NCBI GenBank assembly: GCA_944325295.1
Contig: CALUZL010000098.1
Location: forward strand, 1-8,307
Source: an uncultured Erysipelotrichaceae bacterium
Lineage (GTDB): Bacteria; Bacillota_I; Bacilli_A; Erysipelotrichales; Erysipelotrichaceae
Reading direction: 5' to 3'
Length of the DNA stretch: 8,307 bases
Position numbers and translations under genes: made by a program. Positions 1-7,068 of this stretch are shown piece after piece. Position 1 is the first letter of the stretch; each line of letters starts with the position of its first letter. The notes beneath the pieces were generated by a model that was not told the DNA's origin, ran no database searches, and worked only from the letters and a program-made list of their open reading frames with translations.

Positions 1-2
1 CC

Positions 3-2804
3 AAAAACAAGCGAAAAAGAAGTAAAGTGGATACGGCTGCAAAAGTTGTATCCTTCATCATCACCCTCGCTTTGATATGTTTGGTCACCGGTCTTATCGT
101 CATGTTTACCCTTTTAAAAGACAGACCGGTTCTCGATGTAGACGATTTTATCAGCGAACAATCCAGCCAGATCTACGATCGTTATGATCAGATCATTGGC
201 GAAGCAGGCAGTGTCAAGCGTGAAAACATCAGCTATGACGATCTTCCCAACGTTCTTATCGATGCCTTTGTTGCTACCGAAGATTCGCGCTTTTTTGAGC
301 ATAACGGTTTTGATGTTCCGCGTTTTACCCAAGCCTTTCTTGAAAACTTGAAGACTTTGAGTTTTTCACAGGGCGGAAGCACCTTTACCATGCAGCTTGT
401 CAAGAATACTTATTTCACCGATGATGAAGAGGGCAAAGGCGCTGTCAAATCCGTTGAGCGGAAAGTTCAGGAGATCTCTTTGGCCTTAGAACTTGAACAC
501 AACATCAGCAAAGAGAAGATCCTTGAGCTCTATTTGAATAAGATCAACTTCGGCGGATCGGGAAACATACGTGGTATCCAAAAGGCCAGCCAGTATTATT
601 TCGGAAAAGATGTTTCTGAATTAAACATCTCGGAAAGTGCCCTATTGGCCGGAATCATCAATCGTCCAAACGCTTATAATCCGCACAATGACCTGCAAGC
701 GGCGACAAATCGCCGAAATACAGTTCTCTACCTCATGAATTATCATGGTTATATCACCGATCTCGAATATGAACTGGCCGTATCGATTAAAGTTGAAGAC
801 CAGCTTGTCGATCCGAGTCATCGCGGTTCGGTAGGCGATGGCAATCCTTATCAGGCTTATATCGATGAGGTCATATCCGAGACTATCGAACTTACCGGTT
901 ATGATCCGACCACTACACCTATGCGCATCTACACCGCTATGGATCCGGGTGTACAATCGCTTATGGACAATATCCAGGCCGGAAATACCGACGCCTTTGA
1001 ATTCCCGGATGAAGACTTTGAAGTCGCTTCGATATGTATCAATAACCAGACCGGTGAGATCGTCGGCATTCTGGGTGGTCGAAATTATTCATATGGTGGC
1101 GAATTGCTTTTGAACCATGCAACTTCACAAAAGAACCAACCGGGATCATCGATAAAACCGATGCTTGAATATGCTTTGGCTTTTGAGAATCTCGGATGGG
1201 CAACATCGCATGTCTTAGTCGATAAACCACTGATGTGGGCCGGTACAGATGTCGTCGTGACCAATTCCAACAACACTTACCTCGGTGAAGTACGTTTAAA
1301 GGATGCCGTCGGCAACTCCTTGAATACGCCTGCCATTCAAACCCTTCAGGCAGTTATCGATGAGATCGGAAGCGCAAATGTCGTTGAATACTTAAACAAT
1401 CTAGGCTTTGAAGTGACCATGGATGACTTCAATTTGCAATATGCGATCGGCGGATCGACGTTCCAAGCTTCTTGTCTTGAACTCGCAAGTGCCCAGAGTA
1501 CATTGTTCAATGGCGGAGTCAGGGTAGAACCACACACGATAATCCGCATTGAATTTTTAAACGGCAGAGATCCGATCGAGCCGGAATATGAGACTTATGA
1601 AGTCCTTTCGCAAGAAGCGGCCTATCTTGTAACCGATCTTCTCTACAGCAACGTCCACGACGGCTATGCCAATCTTATGGGTATCCTACAAGACGATTAT
1701 CCAACATATGCCAAGACCGGAACTACGGACTGGGGATCAGCCGGCAACCAATACGGAATACCGAGCGGAGCAGCCAAAGACGGTTGGATGATCGGATCGA
1801 CAAGCCAATACACGACGGCGACTTGGATCGGCTATGATAAATACACTACGGAATCCGGTGAAAAAGGATCTTATCTGACCAACGGCAAATACCTTTTGAA
1901 CATTCAAGGAAACGTAACTAATCTGATCTTGGATCAAACGGTGGCTTCATTTGGTTCTCCGCAAGCTGTATCGCGACCAAGCGGTGTCAGCAATATCGAA
2001 CACATCTTAGGTACTTTCCCATACGCCGCACCGATCGAGGGCATGAACGAATCTCTTATAGCTCATGGCCTTATAAAATCAAGTGCCGTTGAACTTGTAA
2101 ACGCTGAAGATGAATTAGTCGTCGACGAATTCACGGGTGATTTTGAAGCTTCCCTTGGAGCCGATGGCACGATCAGCATAACCTGGCCGGCATATTCTGA
2201 TCCGAGCAAGTTTACGGTTGCCGAATCAGTCTTAGATATAAGTCTCAAAGACGCCGCGGGCAATGTTATTGTCCAAGCCAGTGGAAACAGACTGTTTGAC
2301 TATTCGTGGATCTTTGGACCGATGCGCTATAAAGTTGATATCAAAGTCGACGGTCAAGTCACAGAAACGATCATTTCCGAAAACGCCTCGACAACCCAAA
2401 CGACGACAAACAGTTACAATCGCGGCGATGAAGTCGAGATCTGTGCCTATTACGGCTATGAATCACAACCCGCTGGGAAAGGTTCAAATCAAGTCTGCAA
2501 AATCGTCGAGGTCGAAAGGACTAGCAGCGGAAGCGACAGCGTCGCCAACCTTTTAAAGATCGACGGCCCAACGATGAGTACTGTCGGAAGTACAGAAACG
2601 TTTAGAGCTGATATCGACAGTTCCTATGATATCGATGATGAGAATTTTGTATGGACACTCAGCGGTCCGAATATTGAAGGCAGATATGAATCATCTTCGC
2701 TTTTAGAGTTTACCTTCGACGATCCGGGTACCTATACCATAACCTGTTACTATGAATCAGGCATGTTGTCGCTGAGTGACAGTTTGCAAATAACGGTAAT
2801 CTAA
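3..2804 (+). CDS. Class A penicillin-binding protein (bifunctional transglycosylase/transpeptidase), 5' end outside window
   Basis: Membrane-anchored murein synthase that polymerises lipid II and cross-links the glycan strands. Residues below count from the GTG at base 27. That GTG is probably internal: the frame stays open to base 3 and encodes a Lys/Arg-rich stretch (KNKRKRSK), the typical cytoplasmic lead of these proteins, and no clear ribosome binding site precedes it. A single membrane helix lies at about 6-30. The GT51 domain shows ATEDSRFF (Glu85 catalytic), GGSTFTMQL (117-125), ERKVQEISLALELE (144-157) and the ELYLNKINFGG region (167-177). The transpeptidase has SSIK (Ser374 nucleophile, Lys377), SLN (431-433) and KTGT (563-566), so both active sites look intact. 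Beyond about 690 it carries an extra 230 residues: a Fn3-like stretch (about 705-785), a Ser/Gly-rich linker (832-838), and a PKD/Ig-like end with DDPGTYTITCYY (898-909). The family is certain; the exact paralogue (PBP1a, PonA or other) is not. Confidence 0.93.
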   Translation, partial: KNKRKRSKVDTAAKVVSFIITLALICLVTGLIVMFTLLKDRPVLDVDDFISEQSSQIYDRYDQIIGEAGSVKRENISYDDLPNVLIDAFVATEDSRFFEHNGFDVPRFTQAFLENLKTLSFSQGGSTFTMQLVKNTYFTDDEEGKGAVKSVERKVQEISLALELEHNISKEKILELYLNKINFGGSGNIRGIQKASQYYFGKDVSELNISESALLAGIINRPNAYNPHNDLQAATNRRNTVLYLMNYHGYITDLEYELAVSIKVEDQLVDPSHRGSVGDGNPYQAYIDEVISETIELTGYDPTTTPMRIYTAMDPGVQSLMDNIQAGNTDAFEFPDEDFEVASICINNQTGEIVGILGGRNYSYGGELLLNHATSQKNQPGSSIKPMLEYALAFENLGWATSHVLVDKPLMWAGTDVVVTNSNNTYLGEVRLKDAVGNSLNTPAIQTLQAVIDEIGSANVVEYLNNLGFEVTMDDFNLQYAIGGSTFQASCLELASAQSTLFNGGVRVEPHTIIRIEFLNGRDPIEPEYETYEVLSQEAAYLVTDLLYSNVHDGYANLMGILQDDYPTYAKTGTTDWGSAGNQYGIPSGAAKDGWMIGSTSQYTTATWIGYDKYTTESGEKGSYLTNGKYLLNIQGNVTNLILDQTVASFGSPQAVSRPSGVSNIEHILGTFPYAAPIEGMNESLIAHGLIKSSAVELVNAEDELVVDEFTGDFEASLGADGTISITWPAYSDPSKFTVAESVLDISLKDAAGNVIVQASGNRLFDYSWIFGPMRYKVDIKVDGQVTETIISENASTTQTTTNSYNRGDEVEICAYYGYESQPAGKGSNQVCKIVEVERTSSGSDSVANLLKIDGPTMSTVGSTETFRADIDSSYDIDDENFVWTLSGPNIEGRYESSSLLEFTFDDPGTYTITCYYESGMLSLSDSLQITVI

Positions 2805-2834
2805 AAAATCGGGGTCATAAGACCTCGATTTTTT
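2803..2834. terminator. Bidirectional intrinsic terminator between PBP gene and truB operon
   Basis: The 14-bp arms 2803-2816 and 2821-2834 pair completely, with one G-U wobble, around the loop ATAA. The arms end in six A and six T, so the hairpin has a U-tail read from either strand. It overlaps the last two bases of the PBP stop codon and lies 28 bases past the asp23-like stop at 2863. It therefore should end both converging transcription units. Confidence 0.9.
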
Positions 2835-2862
2835 ATATCGTTTAAATGAGATGACAGCCAAA

Positions 2863-3201
2863 CTAATCTTCTTCTTTATCACTCACAAAACCGGCGATCG
2901 CAATATTGACACTGCGAGCTTTAATACCGGTCATGTCATAGACGTGATCATATATCTCTCTTTGAAGATCTTCACACACTTTTGCAATGTCTGCCCCCTG
3001 TGATAAGCGAACGTTGATATCGATCGTTATATCGCCGTTTTTTAGCATCTTTATCTTGCAAGTGTCAGCGTCTTTCTTAAGTGCTACAGCCTCTTTCACA
3101 TTTCTGATCGATGTTTTGGCTATGTCACCTATAGCGCCGACACTCATCATCGCTTTTCCGATCTGAGGGTTATCATCTAAAACATAATATTCGTTAGCCA
3201 T
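2863..3201 (-). CDS. Asp23/Gls24 family envelope stress protein
   Basis: Small (112 aa) cytoplasmic protein of the Asp23/Gls24 (DUF322) family, whose members are linked to envelope homeostasis and alkaline or general stress in Gram-positive bacteria. Family features seen: the IGKAMMSVGAIGDIA stretch (14-28), the alternating beta strands DITIDINVRLSQGADI (57-72), and the ending LQREIYDHVYDMTGIKARSVNIAIAGF (79-105), which matches the usual helix, MTG, then VNV.V pattern. No signal peptide or membrane segment. The ATG at 3201 was chosen over an upstream in-frame ATG at 3231 because GGAGG (3208-3212) sits six bases before it and the family motif begins just after. It is last in the truB-ribF-rsmF operon, 45 bases past rsmF, but a TATAAT box allows separate expression. 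Its precise role here is unknown. Confidence 0.88.
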   Translation of the reverse strand: MANEYYVLDDNPQIGKAMMSVGAIGDIAKTSIRNVKEAVALKKDADTCKIKMLKNGDITIDINVRLSQGADIAKVCEDLQREIYDHVYDMTGIKARSVNIAIAGFVSDKEED

Positions 3202-3207
3202 ATATTT

Positions 3208-3225
3208 CCTCCGTTTTTTATTATA
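3208..3225 (-). promoter_or_regulatory. Ribosome binding site and candidate internal promoter for asp23-like gene
   Basis: On the minus strand a perfect TATAAT (3225-3220) is followed after seven bases by GGAGG (3212-3208), with the ATG six bases further on. It is preceded by TGTTA, which gives an overlapping extended -10 reading (TGT-TATATA). No convincing -35 box: the best is TAGAAT (3249-3244), 3 of 6 matches with an 18-base spacer. The Shine-Dalgarno is the strongest in the window and fixes the start. The promoter is inference. A start at the usual distance would leave almost no leader before the Shine-Dalgarno. Confidence 0.6.
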
Positions 3226-3246
3226 TAACATTTTATTTGATTAATT

Positions 3247-4515
3247 CTATCCAACTTGTCGCAATCCCTTCGGATACTTGTTTTTTAAAATATTCTTGGC
3301 CGCTTTACAATATCCTAAGGCCAGCCCTCTGTACGTTATAAGATAGTAGCCATCGGAAACATCTCTTTTAAGCTCATGACCTCTTATGTACAAGTCATAC
3401 TCTTCATCGGTGATATCGACGATTTTTCTAAAATACGGTCGAAACAGATTAGACCGATAAAAATGATGTTGCGGCATGAAGATCTTTCCTTTTATTGATC
3501 CCAAGTAAGTACCATAACTCATCACCCCCTCTTTCAGATCATAAAGAGGTTTTAAAGATATGTAGAAGCGATCTTTTACCTCATACAGGTAATAGTCATC
3601 AAGGGAGATCTGATCTTTTAAAAAAGCTTTAACGATCTTGTTGTCTGTCATTTTTAAATAGGAGATATCAGCTGCCTTCTCTTGCTTATCCTTTTTTAAA
3701 AGAGCCATGTATTGACCTTCAGATCCATCGATAAAGCTCAATATTCGATCCTTTATAAAGATCATATCCGGATGTTTACTTACAAAGCTATCGACCATCA
3801 TCACGTTTTCTTGCGTAGTAAAGGTGCAGGTGCTGTACAGTAAAGTTCCGCCGTTTTTCAAAAGCCGATAGGCATCTTCAAGGATCGTCTCTTGTCTTTT
3901 TACACACGTTTGAATATCACTCATGGTCAAAGTTTCAACGATCTGGGGATACTTTCTTGCCATACCCATACCGCTGCACGGAGCATCGACGATCACAAGA
4001 TCAGCTCGTCCCTGCAATTTTTCGGCAAGAGCGGTCGTATCTTTATTGGTGATTATGATATTGCTGATGCCGGATCTTTCGATATTGTTCAAAAGAGCTT
4101 TTACCCTTTTATAGTTTACTTCGTTAGCGATGATCAAAGCGTTATCGTTTGTAAGTTGAGCGATATCGATCGTCTTACCGCCGGGCGCAGCACAAAGATC
4201 AACGATCAAATCCGCTTTTACATCACCGACAAACTCGACAGTCTTGGCTGCGCTTTCTTCTTGCGGGTATACAAGGCCTAATTCATAGGCTTTGTGTTTG
4301 CCGATGTCATCGATGTCATAGCGATATGAATAATTACAGATAGTGCTTTTTGTACAGGGAAAATCTAAAATGTTTGCAATTTCTGTTTGTGAAGCTTTTA
4401 AGGTATTGATTGTAAAAGAGCGCGCCGGTGGTGCTTTTAAAAGCTCGCTTAACTCCTCATACTTTTGTGGAAATACTTCCTTTATGATCTCATAATATAA
4501 AGTCATCTCTATCAT
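3247..4515 (-). CDS. rsmF: NOL1/NOP2/Sun-family (RsmF-like) RNA m5C methyltransferase
   Basis: SAM-dependent cytosine-C5 RNA methyltransferase, 422 aa. Visible motifs: YPQEESAA (83-90), SAM-binding DLCAAPGGKT (106-115), VDAPCSGMG (176-184) with the release cysteine Cys180, and YSTCTFTTQEN (227-237) with the nucleophile Cys230. Both cysteines of the two-cysteine mechanism are present. The C-terminal part (about 290-422) resembles the extra domains of RsmF (YebU), ending in KNKYPKGLR, rather than RsmB, which has an N-terminal NusB-like domain that is absent here. E. coli RsmF modifies 16S rRNA C1407; the target in this organism is inferred and could differ. The start is uncertain: ATG at 4515 or at 4506, neither with a good ribosome binding site, overlapping ribF by 26 or 17 bases. 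This suggests translational coupling. Confidence 0.9.
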   Translation of the reverse strand: MIEMTLYYEIIKEVFPQKYEELSELLKAPPARSFTINTLKASQTEIANILDFPCTKSTICNYSYRYDIDDIGKHKAYELGLVYPQEESAAKTVEFVGDVKADLIVDLCAAPGGKTIDIAQLTNDNALIIANEVNYKRVKALLNNIERSGISNIIITNKDTTALAEKLQGRADLVIVDAPCSGMGMARKYPQIVETLTMSDIQTCVKRQETILEDAYRLLKNGGTLLYSTCTFTTQENVMMVDSFVSKHPDMIFIKDRILSFIDGSEGQYMALLKKDKQEKAADISYLKMTDNKIVKAFLKDQISLDDYYLYEVKDRFYISLKPLYDLKEGVMSYGTYLGSIKGKIFMPQHHFYRSNLFRPYFRKIVDITDEEYDLYIRGHELKRDVSDGYYLITYRGLALGYCKAAKNILKNKYPKGLRQVG

Positions 4516-5428
4516 CTTGACTCATAGCTTGTTTTTGGTCTTTTTTCAGTTGCTCTCTAAGCTCTTCCATCGAGGAAAACCGTCTATCATCCCTTATACG
4601 CTCACAAAGATAGACGATGATGTTTTCACCATAAATACACCTGTCAAAATCGAGGATATTGACTTCGTAGGTCACACCGTTGTTATCAGCTATTGTAGGG
4701 TTGTTGCCAATATTAATCATCGCTTTATATATCTTTGCACCGACTTTGGCATAGCCGATATATACACCGTGTTTCGGACAAAGTATTTCACTATCGATCT
4801 TGAGATTAGCTGTCGGAAATCCGAGACGATGGCCATTTTTAAGGCCGTGAACGACTTCTCCTTTATTGAAATAAGTATATCCCAAAAGTGTATTAGCCAG
4901 TTTAACATCACCTTTTTCTAAGGCCAGGCGTACGGCGGTTGAAGAAATCTTCTCCCCCATGTAGCACACCTCATCTACGATCACCACTTCAAATCTATCT
5001 GCGGCTTTTTGTTTGAGCTTTAAGGCATTGCCCATTCCCTTGTAAGCATAGTGAAAATCAAAACCGCACACCAATGCCTTAAGCGGCAGCGAACACAGGA
5101 CTTTTTCAAAGAAGACATCTTCATCTAAATGTGAAAATTCTTCGTCAAACGCAAAAACAATACAGTTATCAATGCCCATTTTCTCAGCTATCTTAAGTCG
5201 ATCTGAAAAGGCCTGGATATGATGGTGGCGTTTTTTAGTGATTATATCTTTGGGATCGGGATAAAAGGTTATCAAAGTGCTCTCGCTATTATACTTTTTT
5301 GCCAATTCTTTCGTCTTTGTGATCAAAGCTTGATGTCCTATGTGCAGACCGTCAAAATAACCAATACAGGCACATATCGGATCCTTGAGATCGATCTTTT
5401 CTTTTAAATCGTAATAGTACACTTTCAT
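4490..5428 (-). CDS. ribF: Bifunctional riboflavin kinase / FAD synthetase
   Basis: Converts riboflavin to FMN (ATP-dependent kinase) and FMN to FAD (adenylyltransferase). The 312-aa length is normal for bacterial RibF. N-terminal nucleotidyltransferase domain: GYFDGLHIGH (23-32) with the HxGH-type signature, the GFDFHYAYKG stretch (122-131), and ISSTAVR (161-167). C-terminal kinase domain: LLGYTYFNKGEVVHG (181-195), RLGFPTANL (201-209), NIGNNPT (239-245), and TYEVNILDF (253-261), where Glu255 is the likely catalytic base. Its ATG overlaps the truB TGA by one base (TGATG), the classic coupled arrangement. The only upstream purine-rich stretch, GAGGG, is rather far away. The stop is TGA. The truB-ribF pairing is widespread in bacteria. 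The polar tail after about residue 300 overlaps the start of rsmF. Confidence 0.96.
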   Translation of the reverse strand: MKVYYYDLKEKIDLKDPICACIGYFDGLHIGHQALITKTKELAKKYNSESTLITFYPDPKDIITKKRHHHIQAFSDRLKIAEKMGIDNCIVFAFDEEFSHLDEDVFFEKVLCSLPLKALVCGFDFHYAYKGMGNALKLKQKAADRFEVVIVDEVCYMGEKISSTAVRLALEKGDVKLANTLLGYTYFNKGEVVHGLKNGHRLGFPTANLKIDSEILCPKHGVYIGYAKVGAKIYKAMINIGNNPTIADNNGVTYEVNILDFDRCIYGENIIVYLCERIRDDRRFSSMEELREQLKKDQKQAMSQDDRDDFIL

Positions 5429-6273
5429 CAGAACAACCCTCGTGCGCAGGCAAAAAGATCTTCCTCTTTGCGCTTATAAACAGCCAAAACTTCACCATTA
5501 TTTACTAATAAGACCTTATCATCTTTACAATTCAATCTTATCTTCTTGCCGTTTTTGATATCGGCAACATTTGGATAATCGATCGTTTCATAGAGGTTTG
5601 CTAAAACCTCATAAAGCGTGTGCTCTTTAAAATTGCCCTTTAAGACTTCATCGAAATCATCGCACTCTTCAAGTCGCACATTATCGATGCGCGTCCTTTT
5701 TAACTCTTCCAAAGTACCGATCATTCCCATGGCTTGAGTAATATCGAAAGCCAAAGAGCGAACATATGTCCCGGAAGACACGACGCATCTGAAGCTGAAC
5801 CAATCATCGCCCATAGCTAAAAGCTCGATATCGAAGATCTCGACCTCTCTTTTAGGAATGTCGACAGGTATACCTCTTCTTTGATATTCGTAAAGTTTTT
5901 TCCCACTGACTTTTATGGCGCTTGTCAGGGGTGGGGTTTGAACATATTTCTTTTTAAAACTCAAAACGGTTTTCAATACCTCATCCCTTATAAGCTTCTT
6001 TTCATGTTTTGTCTCGACGATCTGACCGTCTTTGTCAAGTGTATCGGTACGATATCCTATTTTAACCTTTGCCTCGTATTCCTTTATCGCTGCGGACAAG
6101 AATTGATTGGCCTTGCAAGCTTTATCGACGAGGATGATCATGACACCGGTAGCCATAGGGTCAAGGGTGCCAGTATGACCGATGGTGCGCGTATTAAAGA
6201 CTTTCCGCAATCTATAGCACATATCGAAAGAAGTCATATTTGCTTTTTTATTGATGAATAATACCTGACTCAC
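5428..6273 (-). CDS. truB: tRNA pseudouridine(55) synthase TruB
   Basis: Isomerises U55 in the T-loop of tRNA. Length 281 aa, slightly shorter than the 300-315 common in the family. Seen: KKANMTSFD (9-17, usually KPxGxTS), catalytic GHTGTLDPMATG (32-43) with Asp38, KEYEA (64-68) with the substrate-stacking Tyr, TDTLDKDG (76-83), PPLTSAIKVSGKKLYEY (114-130), and SSGTYVRSLAFD (166-177) with Tyr170/Arg172 spaced as in E. coli TruB. A short PUA-like C-terminus (about 233-281) follows. The start is GTG at 6273; the next in-frame ATG (residue 13) would cut into the first motif. There is no ribosome binding site, but an extended -10 box lies 7 bases upstream. First gene of the operon with ribF, rsmF and asp23. 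Confidence 0.95.
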   Translation of the reverse strand: MSQVLFINKKANMTSFDMCYRLRKVFNTRTIGHTGTLDPMATGVMIILVDKACKANQFLSAAIKEYEAKVKIGYRTDTLDKDGQIVETKHEKKLIRDEVLKTVLSFKKKYVQTPPLTSAIKVSGKKLYEYQRRGIPVDIPKREVEIFDIELLAMGDDWFSFRCVVSSGTYVRSLAFDITQAMGMIGTLEELKRTRIDNVRLEECDDFDEVLKGNFKEHTLYEVLANLYETIDYPNVADIKNGKKIRLNCKDDKVLLVNNGEVLAVYKRKEEDLFACARGLF

Positions 6274-6280
6274 GATAGTT

Positions 6281-6311
6281 ATTATAGCATTTTAAAACTT
6301 TAAAATGTTAA
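6281..6311 (-). promoter_or_regulatory. Candidate promoter of truB operon (extended -10, near-leaderless)
   Basis: On the minus strand TGC-TATAAT (6289-6281) is a perfect extended -10 element. TTAACA (6311-6306) matches five of six -35 consensus bases, but with a long 19-base spacer. Only seven bases (AACTATC) separate the -10 box from the GTG of truB, so a start at the usual distance would fall on or beside the first codon. The element is seen directly; promoter activity is inferred. Confidence 0.6.
6288..6307. repeat. Perfect 9-bp inverted repeat in the divergent promoter region
   Basis: CATTTTAAA (6288-6296) and TTTAAAATG (6299-6307) are exact reverse complements with the two-base centre AC. 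The outer TG of each arm is also the TG of the extended -10 box that fires outward on that strand, so the two promoters share one symmetric core. It could be a regulator binding site or simply paired promoter architecture. The arms are very A+T rich, so chance contributes. Confidence 0.7.
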
Positions 6312-6314
6312 TAT
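6306..6314 (+). promoter_or_regulatory. Candidate promoter of ttcA-like gene (extended -10)
   Basis: TGT-TAATAT is an extended -10 with four of six hexamer matches, ending seven bases before the ATG at 6322. That is the same spacing as the opposing truB promoter. No good -35 box is seen. The only Shine-Dalgarno-like bases (AAGG, 6317-6320) are one base from the ATG, too close to work normally. Confidence 0.45.
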
Positions 6315-6321
6315 ATAAGGC

Positions 6322-7068
6322 ATGAGTGTAAAAAAAGTACTGTCTTGTATACGTAAGGCCGATATCGATTACGGTCTTATAAATAACGGCGATCGAATCG
6401 GGGTCGGCATAAGTGGTGGCAAAGATTCTAATCTTTTACTGTATGCACTGTACCTGTATCGTTTTCTTTCCAAAAACACTTTTGATAAACAATTTGATAT
6501 CATCGGTATCCACATCGATCTAAACTTTGGCGAAGAAGATTTTTCAAAGATCGAGACTTGGTTTAAAGATTATCCGCTCACGATCCACAAAGAAAAAGCC
6601 CGGATCGCCGACATCCTCTCGATGTACCCCAAAAACGGCAAGATCCAGTGCAGCCGTTGTTCGACCTTAAAAAAAGGTGCCGTTATCAAAGCGGCAAAAA
6701 TGTTAGGTTGCAATAAAGTGGCCTTTGCGCATCATTTTGACGATGCGATTGAGACACTTTTTTTAAACATGATATATGGTGGACGCATTGCCACTTTTGA
6801 CCCTAAGATGTTTCTCACAAATCAAGAGATCACCTTTATCAGGCCGTTTTGTTACGCATACGAAAAAGACATCCGGAAAGCTTGCAAAGACATCGACCTT
6901 CCAAGCATCAAAAGCGGCTGTCCAAATGACGGTTACACTAAAAGGCAAGAGATGAAAGAACTCGTCCATGCGCTATATCATCGCTATCCGCAAGCTAAAG
7001 ACAATTTTCGACTAGCTCTTCATAACGAAGACAAACTCAATCTCTGGCATAAAGAGAAGCCAGAGTAA
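6322..7068 (+). CDS. ttcA: TtcA-family tRNA 2-thiocytidine synthase-like protein
   Basis: PP-loop ATPase expected to thiolate cytidine 32 of some tRNAs, activating the base with ATP and using a [4Fe-4S] cluster. Seen in the 248 aa: PP-loop GISGGKDSNLL (29-39); CSRC (110-113), the CxxC pair; AHHFDDAIETLFLN (136-149), the family GHHxDDxxET motif; and SGCPND (198-203) with Cys200, matching the third cluster-ligand cysteine of E. coli TtcA in relative position. All three cysteines and the PP-loop are present. It is shorter than E. coli TtcA (about 311 aa), mainly at the ends. It stands alone on the plus strand, divergent from truB and converging with trmH, whose 3' end it overlaps by 32 bases. 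The substrate is inferred; a relative with another tRNA target cannot be excluded. Confidence 0.85.
   Translation: MSVKKVLSCIRKADIDYGLINNGDRIGVGISGGKDSNLLLYALYLYRFLSKNTFDKQFDIIGIHIDLNFGEEDFSKIETWFKDYPLTIHKEKARIADILSMYPKNGKIQCSRCSTLKKGAVIKAAKMLGCNKVAFAHHFDDAIETLFLNMIYGGRIATFDPKMFLTNQEITFIRPFCYAYEKDIRKACKDIDLPSIKSGCPNDGYTKRQEMKELVHALYHRYPQAKDNFRLALHNEDKLNLWHKEKPE

Noticed and set aside
2263..2556. 97-residue plus-strand frame inside the PBP tail
   Set aside because: Out-of-frame shadow rich in Lys/Arg/Ser/Pro; the PBP frame continues through it without a break.
3202..3231. Longer N-terminus (MLYNKKRRKY) for the Asp23-like protein
   Set aside because: The GGAGG at 3208-3212 is correctly placed only for the ATG at 3201 and would be inside the coding region otherwise.
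3892..4281. 129-residue open frame on the plus strand opposite rsmF, and a similar 134-residue one at 4517-4921 opposite ribF
   Set aside because: Both lie wholly inside well-supported genes on the other strand, lack ribosome binding sites, and give Cys/Phe/Ile-rich sequence with no family pattern. Codon bias of the real genes explains them.
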